DNA of 64,000 bases from positions 29,061,166-29,125,165 of the forward strand of contig JAJEKV010000003.1 of assembly GCA_021234155.1 (NCBI GenBank), in the 5' to 3' direction. The notes under the pieces were generated by a model that saw only the letters and a program-made list of their open reading frames with translations, made no database searches and was not told where the DNA came from. Shown piece by piece: positions 1 through 13,061 of the stretch (position 1 is the stretch's first letter; each line of letters opens with the position of its first letter). Origin of the DNA: Isoetes taiwanensis. Taxonomy: Eukaryota > Streptophyta > Lycopodiopsida > Isoetales > Isoetaceae. The position numbers and the translations under genes are program-made.

Positions 1-358
1 GCAAGGCTACCAATTCTAGTATGGTCAAAGATGTAGGAATCGACAAAGATTTATGTGATAGGGAAGAACCCCTTCAAGTTGAAGCATGATATCGAGCAGG
101 AGAAGAAGGAAGCAAGGAGCGTCACAATTGGTCTAAAACCTGCTTGGCCCTTAGCTCTGTATTTTTCTCCTCTGCCCAGTACTGATTTTAGAATTTAGTA
201 CAGTTGCAAAAAGGTTAGAATACAAACTGCTAACCACTATCATTCGATAATTATCTAGATCTGCCTCATCTCCTGATTTGTGCAGGAATAACTCTATTTA
301 TGCTCTAAGACGAGGGGAACTGTGACGTCTCCTACTCGTATACAATGCTTCCATCATA

Positions 359-420
359 TCCTATATTATAATGTTGTGTAATGGACCACGCCCTAGATCC
401 GACGGCTGAGGTTTAATCCC
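359..420 (+). mobile_element. Helitron-like 5' terminus (copy A)
   Basis: The segment begins TCCTATATTATAATGTTG after an A at 358. It matches the 5' end of the well-delimited Helitron at 55801 (TCTTATATTATAATG), followed by shared CCCTA..GACGGCTGAG sequence. A 5' TC preceded by A fits the Helitron rule. No matching 3' hairpin/CTAG end occurs before 47511, so the element belonging to this end is not resolved here. The same end is repeated at 31513 in copy B. Confidence 0.6.
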
Positions 421-2539
421 TTTATTCTATGGTTACGATTTGCCAATCTTTCGAACTTAGGGTTGAGAGTTAACGCAACACAGTTTTAGCGCTATTCCTA
501 CTCCGGCAGGATCAAAGACCAAGGCATGATAGAAACCGACAGCATTATGCTATAGGTTTACCAAGAACGGCCAGCATGATTTCCAAGTTCCGGTCTTGCG
601 TTTATCCTCTGAGCTCCTGCCGTGGAGGTTCTAGCCGTGGAGGTGGTTATGGCTATGGATCGTCAGCTGCTACTTATGGCTCTGAGCGTAGCTATGGCGA
701 AAGCTTTAGCTTTGGCAGCGGGCATGTAAGAACCGATGATTGGTATTGTTTGACCGATAGCTCCAACGCTCAAATCTACGCAAGCAGATTAGCGCATACA
801 AAGATGAGCCTTTGGAGGGTTTGTCAGGGAGTTTATGATAGAAGTCCAGAGTCTGGAGGCACGGGTTTTCGAGGTTATGGGTTTGGATAGTAGTGGAGGC
901 AGTGCAAGATCGGGATGGACCGCATTTGCACTAGGTAACTTATTCTATAAAGTATATGAACGAGTCATTTTTGCTGCTTATTCATGAAATCTGTTTACTT
1001 CATTTTCTACAACTAAAGCAATTGGTGATTGTTGCAACATGTAGAGGTTATCCTCTTTATGACAATGAGATAGCTGGATGCAGGAACACCATCAAAAGCC
1101 CTGGCTGATCAAGGTAACCCTGCTGGCTTTCAGAAATAGCTAAATGGCTTAGCATCATGGGATTTCGTAGGATTTGAGTAAGAGCAACAAATTTGCAGCA
1201 GATCAATCAAAGTTGCGCTATTACTTGGAGCACCTTTTTCAAATACATAGATAATCTTGCCACATAATTCTCCATCTTAATAATAGTCATGCCTCTACAT
1301 TGGTATGTATGTTACCTTTTTGAATATTGAAAGGGCTATTGCTGCTAAATCATGCTTTCCATTCCAACTAGCATAACTAAAGGCCACAATGATGGACTTT
1401 CCATATTGTTGCGACTGCGAGCTATGCTGCACCAGAATATCTTCAAACTGGACATCTACTGTAGGCTTACCTTAGGCATCACATGTCTTAGATCTTGGCT
1501 GTAGCTATAACAGATGGTGTCCAGGTCTTTTGCTAAGTATAATGTTGAAGTTTTATGCTAGAAGCATACAGGTTTAGCTGCAGTATATAGATTTAGAGGG
1601 GAACTTCGTGGGGCAACGTGCTGGTTTGTCAATAAAGACCCTGTATTTAGTGGCAGATGCTAGGGCTTTTGGATGCAGCTTAATATTGCAATGATAGTCT
1701 AGAAGAGGATGCCTCAAACTTGGAGATAAGGACTTTAAAAGAATAGGTGAACAAAAGATCTCTGGATCCCAAGCTTCGGCAACCACAGACTGTGCAAGCG
1801 CATCATAATGCTGAGGTAAAGATCCTTATGCCTAATGCTAAAAACCAATAGAGATGTGAACTTTGTCTAATTGTCATTTAGCGGTGATTGCCTTAAGGAC
1901 AAAAGTAAATCAAGATGGGTGATAGCAAACGCACAAGTTACTCGAACATTTTAGTAACAGTCTTATCTTAAGTTACAAGTGCTGAAAATGTTGTTTCTAC
2001 ACGTATTTCTTTATCTGGTTGGTCCAGTAATCATAAAGTAGTTGACATAGCATCAACACATTAGTGCTTTGGGATATGCTTAAAAAAACAGTATCTTAAT
2101 TCTTCTGTTTTTCAGTCGTGACCAAGTATCTAGGAGAGTTGTGGGCCACTATTTTTCAACCGCCATAGATTAAAGGCTTATAAGCTTGCATGCCTGCTCT
2201 TACGTGTTGGTCCGTTCTTCTGCCTAGGTTAGCACATATAAATATGAGGTCCTGCATTTGGTTGCCTTAATATTTGTTGCAAATGCCGACGAGGATGTGC
2301 AACTGTTTAATGTCGAAAGCCTCAGAAAATTCGTCCAAGTAACCATCATTCAATTAAATTGGGTTTATGTCTTAATTTTGGGACAAATTTCATATTGCAT
2401 GTTTTTAGTAGCATATTCAAATTCACACATTTCACCTCAAAATTATGAAAACGTAATATCATGTTATTTACAAAATAGTCAATATTTCACAATATAGCAC
2501 CATATCATAAAAACGTGATAACAAAAATTTACATAGTTA

Positions 2540-5330
2540 TTCAACTTTCTTCAAGCACCCCCAATGATATCATAGCCTTATTCCTGACATCCTGAGGTAT
2601 TGTAATTCTCGCATTTCTAGCTGGAATAGTGTTTGGAGTCCATGAGTACAAAAACACTTTCATAGTCTAGCCAAAGATCGTGATCACTCGGATTTCTCCT
2701 CCATTTCTTTGTCCAACAACTGAAAGTACCTTTCTTTATCCGATACGCTGGTCAACTCGATGCACCGACACCACCATTCCACCCGCATTACGGTTGAAGT
2801 TAATATTACCTTCTTTCTTTGCAAATATCAGAGATAGTGAACCCCAACCACACCGATATGTATCTAAATCACGGGGCTTTACTACCACAAATTGGTGGCA
2901 TTCCAAGTCGTGGAAGGTTCATAAGCATGCATGCCTAGAAACTTTGGCCTATTGTTCTTAGGACCAACATAGTGTTTGTCGAAGGAGGAGGAGCATATTG
3001 TTTTGGCGAATGCTACTTACAAGGTCATCAAAATCCTCAAAGACCGCTAAGGTCTTCCACCTAGTTTTAGGCAACCACCCTTCTTTTTCAATTCATCCGA
3101 GGATGTGTCTATCTCCCCAACAAAGTTAATCACCTTTTTCCAAAGAAGCCACCAAGGCACGGTTGGTGTCATCCGATTGGTTTGCCAATGCTTTATATAG
3201 TCTTGGATTCCTTCCTTAGTCAATCCCAATTGCTTCACTTCTTCAAGAGGTTTTAAAGCTTTTGGTTGACCTAGAGGTATCATAGGCTTGCCATTCTCAT
3301 CTCTACGCCCATATTTCCTCCCTCCTCTCCACTCATCCTCCTCAAGGTCTCATCTTCCATTGGAAGATTGGAATCCCATCTCTCACCCAAAAAGTGAACT
3401 GCAGAGGCCCTGAATGACCTTCAAGATCCAATGTATAACCATCCACAAAGCTCTTCCAATCTGCACTTCTTCTATGAGAGAAGCTATAGGGTTTGGAGTA
3501 GTGCATTCATGCAAGATTTCCATTAGCCTAGGAAAGTTGGTCACCGCTTGCTCGCTTCAAAGATACAACTATATTTGCCAAATAATGCATCCACATCCTC
3601 ATGGGTATGCCCGGCATAAGAAACCCTAAATTAACTCTTTTCAAATATCCCCACAAATTTAAGTAGGATAGGAAAGAAAAAACATCCACTGTTTTATTTT
3701 GGCCAAAGACAATTATCAAGTTGCAAGAGAAACCTTTGGGTAGATCTTGAGGTTTAGCACGCGAAGTTGAAGCTCCAACATGTTCATTAGACCCATGCTT
3801 CCTAAACCTTGCCTTGTTTGAACTCTTTTCAATATTGTTAGGTTTCCATCTAACAATGCTCTATGTAGTGCCCTGCTAGTCAGAAGGTCCTCGAGGTGAC
3901 CATTGTATCCATTTTCATAGTTTCTCAAACACCTCATGATACTCCCAATATGAAAAATCCGACCATCACTCCACAACTCCAAACTAAAATGGCCATAGTA
4001 GGTTTGATTCTCGCCCATGCAAGATTGCCCCAAATATTGAGATCTCAGAAGGGTATGATCTTCCACATGACTTTGGTATGTACTTGAATTGTGGAAGACA
4101 AGTCTTTTGTCGGGTCCATCTTGTCATGTATAATACATAAATAGTTATTGGGTTCCAATGCGTATAAAGTCCTCCACATCCAATAACATGATCTACATGA
4201 TAGTTGGTCACCATATGGTCCTTCATATGCTCCTTTATCCTAGCCCTTGACTAGGTTGCACAGCCTTATCAAGAGTCTCCTTCAACTTAGCACATAAATT
4301 GCACTTTGCAAAGTTGTTTGAAGTTGCTATGGTGACATGATTGAAATGCTTCTTCCATAACCTACTAAAGCTAGGTTGATATTGGAAGAATTCCCACCCT
4401 CTCGGCAAAAAACCCCTGTAGGGAATTCACTTTTCCAAAATACTCTTTTGAGTACAATGTGATGGCAACCTTTTCAAACAACCGCTTTTTCCTTTTCATC
4501 CCTTCTCGCTTTTGTGTGGCATAGACTCTCGCATTGAAATCAATATATTTTTCAAATATCTCCCCGCGCTGTGGTCCTAGCCGCTGGTCTCAACAAACCA
4601 TTATTTCCATGTAAAGCAATCCCGCTCCCTCTCTGCTTTTTTGCCAATTATGCCATGAAGAAGTTGGAATTGCATGGATACTCCGCCATGCTTTTTGCAC
4701 ATATCCATTTGCCTAGCAAAGGGTATCTTTTTCTGCTTGGGTTTCTTTCATCTTGAAGTGCATGCTCAAGATTGTGTACATGTAGGTCCTCCTCTCATCA
4801 AACAAGTACTTTTGAAAAGTGGCTCTTGCTTCCACCAATTGTTCTATTGTGAAGAATTGCATACAATCACTCCAACAACAACTGAGCCCCTAACCTTCAC
4901 CATTGTCTCAATGCTTGGTGTCACTAATCAACTTGGCTCTTTTGCTAGGATAATGTCCGGCAACCGATACTTCTCCCTTTTGCCTAGGTTTAGAGTTCCA
5001 ACCGCCAATGGATCAATATCAAGACAATCATTGTCCCCAACAACCTCAAAATTCGAAAAATATAATCCTCCACAAATTGAACACTACTTATAGGCTATGC
5101 CATGATGCAAGGAACCTCCAATTGCTTGACACAACCAAAACATTCCTTGTCACCCAAACCTTTACCTTTCCAAATTGTCTTCCAACATCGAAATTGCAAT
5201 ACCAATATTGTCTTCCCCTAGCCTTTCATCATTAACAAATTTTGACCAGATCCGCTAGCACAATGACTCCTTGGCCTACTATTTCCTTTTGTTGCACTTG
5301 TGCATGATTCTCACCTTCTTGTTCCTCCAT
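2540..5330 (-). pseudogene. Decayed DUF7869-like (transposase-like) gene, copy A
   Basis: Read on the minus strand, this block is a chain of short frames that together look like one protein. It starts near an ATG at 5330 (MEEQEGENHAQVQQ) and runs to about 2540. Recognisable pieces in order are VVGDNDCLDIDPLAVGTLNLG, a HDKMD..KT.LPQFKYIPK segment, FLSYLNLWGY..VNLGFLMP, and HTHEDVDALFGKYS at about 3590-3630. The DKMD...LP...DN...GHTHEDVDALF order is what I know from the DUF7869 family of transposon-like plant genes. A one-base slip precedes HTHEDVD, and it is also present in copy B. The frame breaks many times, so it is not functional as written, although some breaks may be sequence error. Function beyond a transposase-like origin is unknown. 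Confidence 0.6.
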
Positions 5331-5840
5331 TGCACCCTACTATAGAGGACTAATTGTTTTTCTTCAACATTCTTGCTAGGAGTTGGTTTTTCATTGATAT
5401 TGCTCTTTTCACCATCTTGAGTTGAGGGGCACCATTGACCTAGGCAAATTGCACCCTTTTTTAGTCAATGAGTAAGAAAAAAATTATTACACCATAAGAT
5501 AAAAAAGTAATGCATATTTATGGAATATGTAGAAAATCAAATTTTTAAAAGCAAGAAATTCTTGGAAATAGGTTTAATATAATAATAACAATGGGCGAAA
5601 CGAAATCATTTAAAAACAAGAATTTTCATGGCAACAACAAGGAAATGATATTTATATAAATATATCCAAATTTTTAATTATCGAAAATTTGATATATGAT
5701 TACTTAAAAGACATATAACTAATAGACGGGAGAATTTATTATCCATAATAATATACCCTAGATAATATAGTCATGGAAATTTCAGACGCGGGCGTGTTAT
5801 TTGAGGCAATTAATTATTCACGCTAAGAGCTAATTAACCC

Positions 5841-5848
5841 TATATAAA
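5841..5848 (+). promoter_or_regulatory. TATA box upstream of acidic ORF, copy A
   Basis: TATATAAA lies 59 bases before the ATG at 5900, within an AATTATTCACGCT..CTAATT..CCTATATAAA context. A similar context recurs at 6920-6972 and in copy B at 36975. Spacing and repetition suggest a core promoter, but there is no expression evidence. Confidence 0.5.
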
Positions 5849-5899
5849 CCGGCTCACGCCTCAAGACCATTCTCGTCCCAATTTTTTTTTCGCCTCGCC

Positions 5900-6294
5900 A
5901 TGAAGCATTCACGGGCCATGATGAAGAACCCGAGGTCTCGGCACAAAGAGACGCCGGTTGAAGAACCCCTCTTCCCCCGGCCATCGATTTCTTGCCCAAT
6001 TCTCCTCTCGATTCCCGATTCAGGGATGATGCTGATTTTGAAGAGGAGGGAGTTGAGCTCCTCCCGATTCCTCCGATTCTGAAGAGGAGGAAGAGGAGGA
6101 AGAGGAGGAGTTGGAGGAAGAGGAGGAGATGTCCTCCCAAGAGCATGAAACTCGCCTGCCTCGTGGTTGGCTTGACTCTCAAACAGAATGAAATCTCTCA
6201 AGAAGAGGAGGAGGAGGAAGAGGAGGAGGAGGGGAGGAAGAGGATGAGGAGGAAGGTCGAGAATTCACCCGCTTTTAGAATGGCCGAGAGATGA
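5900..6294 (+). pseudogene. Small acidic (Glu-rich) ORF, copy A
   Basis: After the TATA box an ATG opens a frame beginning MKHSRAMMKNPRSR. The coding theme is clearer in copy B: DDADFEEEELSSSS, then a long Glu run from a GAGGAA repeat, then EMSSQEHE and a stop after SWLA. In copy A the frame switches inside the GAGGAA tract, so the Glu-rich stretch reads partly as Lys/Arg. No known domain is visible. It could be a real small acidic protein or just an expanded purine repeat. Confidence 0.35.
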
Positions 6295-8230
6295 GCCAGT
6301 TTGCATGTCCTGCTTTTATTTTTTTTTCACCTTTCTTTCTTTTCTAACACCTTTCTTTCTTCTTTGTTCCGACGGGAAGATCAATGATGCATCCCTGCAG
6401 CATCTTGTAAAGCCTTCGGCATTTTGTAAAGCCATTCTTGGCATCCAGACATATCAATTTTGAATGAAATCAAATAGTTTTCTTCACAAACTTTTTCTTC
6501 AAAATGCTTTTCTTCAAAACAGCTTTTTCAGACATAAAAATATTTTGAATGAAATCAAACTGCTTTTCCAAGCATTTTGTCTCCAAAGTGTTTTCTCCAA
6601 AATTTTGTCTCTCTCGCATTTGTGTCAACAAAGTCTCGAACACTATAAATCAACCAATCACGCAATAAGATATAGGAAATTTTCCTATAATGACCTAAAA
6701 ACAATTCCCCAACTCAACAAGTCATTTTTTAGCCTTGATAATTTTGCCTTTAAAATTATTTTTAATTTAGCCTATATAAAATTTCGAAATTCTTTTTTTT
6801 CTAATGCAATGAATGGAATAAAATGTCATGGAGAATTTATTGCATGAAATGCAATATTCTCCATATATACCATATACATGTCATGTCCAAGGAAGACCAG
6901 TACGCCAGCGCAAAGCAATTCAAGCAATCAATTATTCACGCTTAACTTATTTTCTAATTGTGCCTATATAAATCCATTTTACTTCCTCAAAGTTCCTACA
7001 TTTTCTTCCTTCCTTCATAATGATTTGGTTTGCTATGTCATTGGTTTTGATCCGCCCTCCCGAAATCTTGGTGAGCAGATTTATATTCATCAATGTTAGA
7101 TGTTTGGTTTCGTAATTCCTAACTTACTAAAAGACTCGCTTTTGTTCTCAGAAAGCATCTCGTAGCGCAGGACATCTGAGACTCGCATTAAAACCAAAAA
7201 GCAGGACTAAGGTCTCATAATCGAAAAGCCTCTAATTAAAAACCACAAGCATCTATCCTCCTTCCAAACCTTCTAACTCAAGGTTAGTTTTCATTTAGTT
7301 TTAAGTATCATCTCAATGGCGTGTTTAATCCAAGAAGACAAGCTTTTGCATTTGCTCGAGGCGAGGAAGCGATGATGTTTATGAAAACCGTAATAGTTTT
7401 TTATAAACTTCATCCGCTTTTTTTTGTTTCGAAAATTCTTGAGTTTCTTCCCAATTAATCATGCTATTGCATGCAAGTTTCTATTATGAATGTGTAGTAG
7501 AAAGCATTAGAAAAATCAAAGATAATATTTGAAACACGCTTAAGCGTGTTTTAGGGTAATCTTAGTTTTTCAACATGAATACACGCCGGCGTGCATTCAG
7601 CAGGAGGGAGAAAAAAAAAAAAACATGTGATAGATAAGTAAATAGATAAAGGCCAGCAATTATTTACACCGGGTTATCGAATGCACGCCGAGCGCAGTAT
7701 AGTTTTTCCTATATAGCGCTTTTTACACGCCGAAATGCAAAACAATTGTATCCCTACTTTCAACTTTACGCTTAAACACGGGCGGTTCTTAGTTTCTAAG
7801 TTTATAAATAAAGAAATATAATACTGTGCTGAATACCGATAATTCACCACTTCCCATTGATAGATGCCGTTACATTAATCACCCTGGTGACCTAAGATGG
7901 GATTGGAATTACATTTGGGCCGAAGAATCACGTTCTCGGCCCTAATCTCCACCGCTGGAACTGTACCGAAAGCACCGGGCTCTGCTCTGAGCACCGCCTT
8001 GCAACCCCTGGAGTACTTGGATCAAGTAATGATGATGCGCGAGCGCCAGTGGCAATGATAGATCTCGGCTCTGGGCCCTTGTAATCGCATCTTAGGTTTC
8101 CGCCTTATCTTTAATCACTTCGAGAATGCAAAGATACGCATTGATCGAGAGTAATCTTCATCCGCCACCGGTGATTCAAAATGAGTGAGCCGCGCTTAGT
8201 GGTTAGCCTTATGCCCGGATGCCTCAACAT
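6295..8230. other. AT-rich tail of copy A, no gene recognised
   Basis: This stretch has CTTTCTTTCTT runs near 6330, weak repeats of AAATCAAA..TTTTCTTC at 6465-6600, and a TATA-like site at 6773. At 6920-6972 a second promoter-like module (AATTATTCACGCTTAACTTATTTT then TATATAAAT, the first part 24 bases and given here in two halves: AATTATTCACGC, TTAACTTATTTT) resembles the one at 5805-5850. Between 7530 and 7830 there are short palindromes of the CACGC..GCGTG type. I see no credible coding sequence. Confidence 0.5.
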
Positions 8231-8243
8231 CATCTAACCACTA

Positions 8244-8365
8244 CCACAGCGTATAACGATGCAATGGAGATGGCTCAACCAATGTTCACTAAAGGAAGAT
8301 GCCATACGCATGCATTGGAGGTTCAACCAATGGAAGGTGAGGTGGAGCAGAGGAGGAGCAGGAGA
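8244..8365 (+). pseudogene. Remnant of small Gln/Glu-rich ORF, copy A
   Basis: The sequence reads in part as AMEMAQPM..ALEVQPME.EVEQ, matching the better-preserved ORF at 39430-39636 in copy B. Copy A carries a CACTAAAGGAAGATG variant and loses the frame before the copies stop matching. No domain is known. Confidence 0.35.
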
Positions 8366-11300
8366 GAGTAACCATCTAGCTACCCAAAATCCAATATTTA
8401 TGTTTCTCCATCTAGCTACCCAAACCAAAAATTCATTCCCCATTACCGTCACGCTTTTGTGGATCTATTTTACATTTTGGTTCGAGCATTTAAAACCACT
8501 TACTATTTTGGCACCATTTTGTCGTGACAAAGCCTTTTACTAGCGTAATGACCCTCCTCACAATTATCTAGTACATAGGTCAATCTATTAATTTCAAAAT
8601 ATCTATTTCCTAAGATTTGGCTTAGGTGGGGCTTGTGGAGGATCTCAATTTTTTTTTTTCCTATAGTCCGGTAATGCCTTTTTCTTTTCTTCCGCATGGT
8701 CGGAATACCAGGCTTCACTAGGTCGCTATTAAGAACAACCCACAAGTAGGAGGCCTGGATAGTCAAGCCGAGAAATGGTGGTTCTCAGGTAAATCGGTCA
8801 GCGATGGTATCTTTTCTTCTTGCGATTTTGTTTCTTGGATTCGGGATCGCGGGTCTTTTTTTCCCCTATTGCTTCCCCTTTTTGTCGCTTTTTTTTTCTA
8901 TTGCTTCCCTTTTGCCGCTTCTCACCGGAATTGACTTCTCGCCATGAACATTTTGTTCTCTAACTTTCTCAATAAAAATTTTGAATGATTTCTGAGTTGT
9001 TCGGCCAGTTGATTGCCATGAACATTTTGTTTTGCGGTAGAGAATGAGGATTGTGTTAGGGTAGCCGAGCGGTTTCATTGTTTCCATTTCGGTTGTAGCA
9101 AAGCGTAGAATGTGAGCAATGGTTTGGCCTCTCTTATATCGCCTTTCGCGCTTCCTTCCATTGGCCTTTGATTTGCGAAACATTTTCATCCCTCGGTGAT
9201 TGTTACCGTGTCTCGGTAGATTGTGCACCTTCGTGATAGATTGTGCTCGAGAGATTGTGCATTACGCTGCCTCCGACCGATTGCAAAAACATTTTCTTGC
9301 CTTGCCAATGGTTGATGGCAATCAGATTTTGATTTGCAAACGTATTTTTATACCAGATATGACGCTACAGTGCTATATCGGTGTGTGGTGTAAAATCCCT
9401 TGCCCTTGATCTTAGCATATTCTCACGATTATACCTTCATCCAATGCACAAGAAAAACATTTACACATGGAGACATTAAGACATGGACGACTTCAAATAA
9501 GAAACATAAAAGCAATCATATTTTTCCCTTTTCTATGTCCATCTGTTTTGGCTTAATTAGAGGCAATAACTTAAAATTTATTATTTTAGAAGAGAAGCGG
9601 ATTATTATATGGTTTGGTTTAAGAGTCATCGTTCTTGCTTAACTATGGATAGATCTGGCTTTTCCAAATATATGCAAATTGAAGCAAAGATATTCAAAGC
9701 TAAATTCCCATCGGGCGATATATTATGAAGATGTCTTTTGGCGAGGCTTCCCCTCTATATGCATATGTAAGACAAGAAAATGACATTACAAAATTAAACC
9801 TCACCAGATTCATTTATCGCACCTTACAAACAGTCTAAGTTGTTTGTTGATGGCACTAGAGAAGGTGTAACTAGAATCCCCAATTAGTGTGATTAAAAAT
9901 CCTTTGGACATTAACTTCCTCGTAAATATGGGGTAAATGCTCACTCTATACCCCTCCGATATATTCTCCATACGAATCTTGCAAAGACTGCTTTTGAGAG
10001 AGAAAAAACCAATATAAGATTTCCTTGATTCGGCTCCACAAATATATAACCTTTGACCAGCAGGCCGGGTATATTAAGCACACGCCACCCTAGACAAGGA
10101 ATAAGATGTGGAGAATTGGCGAAACTAAAAAAAGCTTGGAAGAGCGGGCGTGTAGTGGTTATGGCAAGCCATCCGCCAATGCACTCCTTATAAACCCATA
10201 TTTGCGTAAAAGGCATTCTCCCGCCAATTTTCCCCTTCGCACCTGCTCAAACACACACAGTGATCGATCTTTCATCCCCAAAATGTGATAACCGAATCGA
10301 TCTTTACCTCTTCACTGTCAAACTTAAACCTCTGAGGTCGAATTGGAGCACACCATCTCTCGGTTCTGTATTTTTCTCAGCCCCAAAATGCAATGCGATC
10401 CATTAAATCCATGAATGCGCTAGAATTGTGGACCGCATTTCTATCGTAATGTTTTGCAAAGTAGATCGAAAGTACGAGAATTGGATCCGTGATCCGCTTG
10501 ATCCGGATCCATCTTTTTGTGAGGATTTATGTGGGTATTTATTTGGCCTTTAACCATAGCCGCTTATTTTCCTTCCAGGTGTGCCTTTTTTTGGCAAATA
10601 AAACCCTGTTATATATATATCCTCGATTCACCTGATCCGTGATGCCTTTTTCAATTGTGTATTGGTCGAGCATGACGATGTTGCCGCATCCAAAGGCATC
10701 TTTACTTGTGCATTTGAACAATGTCTTAGCTTAAACCGCAGACAAGTTTTTTGGGTTCCTCGATATTGACAAACAGAGCACCAAATGGCACAACCATGGC
10801 CGTGAGCCTTGCATTATTCTCGCCAAAACTCTCTATTATAGCACGTAATTTTCGCTCTCTAAATTTTCTTTGGTTAGCACGTAATCCAAAATGGTGCTTG
10901 GCTTGGCGATGTTGATGGAATGTAACAATAAAAGACCTCCGTCAAGAGCTCAAGGTAAACAATCATTCTACCGGGCTTATTGCTTAGCTTGGAGTAAATT
11001 GTTGCCAAAGCTGGCTCCTCAAAGCGTTGAGGTATTTATCTCCTTTGGTACAGCTCCATTCCATAACCCATAGAGGTTCACAAGATAAAACAAAGGAAAA
11101 AGTTTAGCAAAAAAAAAATAGCAGAGTGGAAAAGTCTGGTAATTCACCTGATTGAAAACTAGCCGGAGGCCATACAAATCCTCATAGTGCATATACACCT
11201 TGGCTGCCGCTTTTTGGCGCTTAGCATTTTACCGCCCCTAAAACCAAGTAAATGAAAGCCAAAGTAAATGTAAGTTCAAGGAACCAAGCTTTGTCTTTAC

Positions 11301-12802
11301 TTGTCGCCGCTGGCCGACCGGGTTTGTCACAAAGATTCTCGTTTCCGCTATGTGTTGAATCTAAACCCTCGGCCAAAGCAAAATTTGTTTGCCGAGAAGA
11401 AATCAAGGATTATTGCAGAGGAAGGATTCCTTTGAGAGGAAGAATGTCGGATCCTTTTCCCCGGCTTTGTGGAAAGTGTAAGGATGAGCCATGAATGAGT
11501 CCATGCCGCTGAGCACCACTTTATTGGGTCTCAAACCGGACTTTGTCGTACTAAGCGGGCTAACCCCAAAAAATTCTCCTCCCAATACGTCCGGATTCGC
11601 GAGGGCTTAACCCGAAATGACGCAGGGCGCCGCTGGGGCGGATGCTCGCGGCAGCAGCAAGCAACCGGTTCGCCAGCAACCCCAAACCGGTTAGTGACGC
11701 TATCGATGGCGTGAGGGCATAGCGTGCATTGATTGTCGCGGGGCATCGCGGGGCGGATGCTCTGGCGTGGCGCTGCACTGGTTATTCAGCGAACCCCCAA
11801 ACCGGGTTAGTGACGCTATCGGCAGATGGCGAGGGCATGGTGCATTGATTGTCCCGGCCGGGTGCCTCTCTTCAGCAACCATTTTGACCGGTTTGGGTTT
11901 CCAAAGCTTCAAGGCAATTGCCTGATGAGCGTGGACAGAGGAATCAAGATTGACTGCTCAAAGTTGGGCTTTGGCTTGGATCGCCCGATGGGTTGAATAC
12001 ATGGAGCTTGCCGCAAGCGGCGCTTCATAAATGCTTCGCTTGTGCTCTAGAATGATGGGTGTAGAAGGTGGAGCATGATGGCGCAAAAGATCTCGAAAGC
12101 ACTATGGACATGGGATAGCCACTGATGCAGGAGGTATAGGCCCAAAAGTTCGCGGAAAAACGCCCACAAAACCCTCACTGGAAGAAGAAGTTCCAAATCG
12201 GTATATGAAGAAAATGGAGGGCGAAGCGCGGTACCAAAACGACTGACAATATCCTCAGACCTGCACATGCAGAGGCTTTAGACCTCCTCAAGCGCATCCC
12301 CAGCCCGCCAGAGCTTGAGTTTCCTTGGCAGCTCACTGACTGCCTCTGTCAATTGGCCATCCCCACCGATTGCTCCAGACCCCCAAAGAACGAAGTTTCC
12401 CTGCATATCCCCTGATTTCCTCCCCAAAATCCGGATACCCTTCCAAGCTCCAATTATCCCCATGTTGCAGCAGCCAGCTCCTGAAAAAATCCCGATTTGG
12501 GTTTGTTCCGAATTTTGGGGTTCGCTTACGAACCCTACATGACTGAAGTTAGTTTCGAGCCGATCAAGCACCGGTTGAGTAGGGCTATTGATTGCGCACT
12601 AAGAAAGGGGATGCCGCTTTTTTTTTTTTATTTATTCTATTTTAAGGGACACGCGTCTCTCTCGTGATTCTTCCTAGGGAAAAAAATATTAGCATCAAAC
12701 ATATATGGCAACCAATTTTATATATACAAGAAGCGATCATGCGCCAAGGTCAGCCGCTTAACATTTCTCTTTCTTCCAAATCCATTAGAGGGGATTTATG
12801 TC
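8366..12802. other. Unique AT-rich region, no gene recognised
   Basis: Both strands give only short frames without recognisable motifs. The longest, 120 codons on the minus strand at 8866-9228, is Lys/Arg-rich and looks like chance. A GC-rich patch at 11560-11880 holds a tandem duplication, listed separately. Frequent CCGCC/CGGG runs resemble the CHG-site distortions seen between the two 8.4-kb copies. Confidence 0.5.
11680..11857. repeat. Two-copy GC-rich tandem repeat
   Basis: The string CCAAACCGG(G)TTAGTGACGC recurs at about 11680 and 11795. Each copy is followed by CTATCG, GAGGGCAT, GTGCATTGATTGTC. Period is about 115 bases. Function is unknown. Confidence 0.7.
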
Positions 12803-13061
12803 GGTGAAAGCATGTTAGGGCCTACATATGTTACCAAAAGTACTTTTTTCAGTAATTCCTCGGTAAGTACATAATTGTATTTTAAAGTACCTAGACTACA
12901 AGATTGACTAAAAGAAATTGTGTTATATTCAAGAGTAGTAGTACATACATGTTATGTCAAGAAGATGGTTAAATATCAAATATATCATCATCTTTTTGAC
13001 TACCCAGAAGTATTTTCCGTGTAGTTTCCAAAACATGTAGACCCTAACATGCTCTTACCCT
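12803..13061. mobile_element. Short TIR element (hAT-like MITE), copy 1
   Basis: The left end GGTGAAAGCATGTTAGGG and right end ACCCTAACATGCTCTTACCC are inverted copies. The ends match the 46319-46643 element, whose TIR starts CAGGGTAAAAGCATG. Internal AAAGTAC motifs are shared as well. No clean target duplication is visible. It has no coding capacity. Confidence 0.65.

Larger units (their letters stand above)
1..8365. repeat. Long direct repeat, copy A
   Basis: This block aligns colinearly with 31158-39531 in the same orientation, at an offset of about 31.16 kb. Long runs are identical, broken by short clustered differences. Homology is already present at base 1, so the true left end lies outside the window. 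It ends around 8365, inside a GAG/CAG-rich tract, after which the two loci share nothing. The copy contains a Helitron-like 5' end, a minus-strand DUF7869-like pseudogene, a TATA-driven acidic ORF and a long AT-rich tail. Differences from copy B are mostly complex changes at CAG or CTG. Confidence 0.95.
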
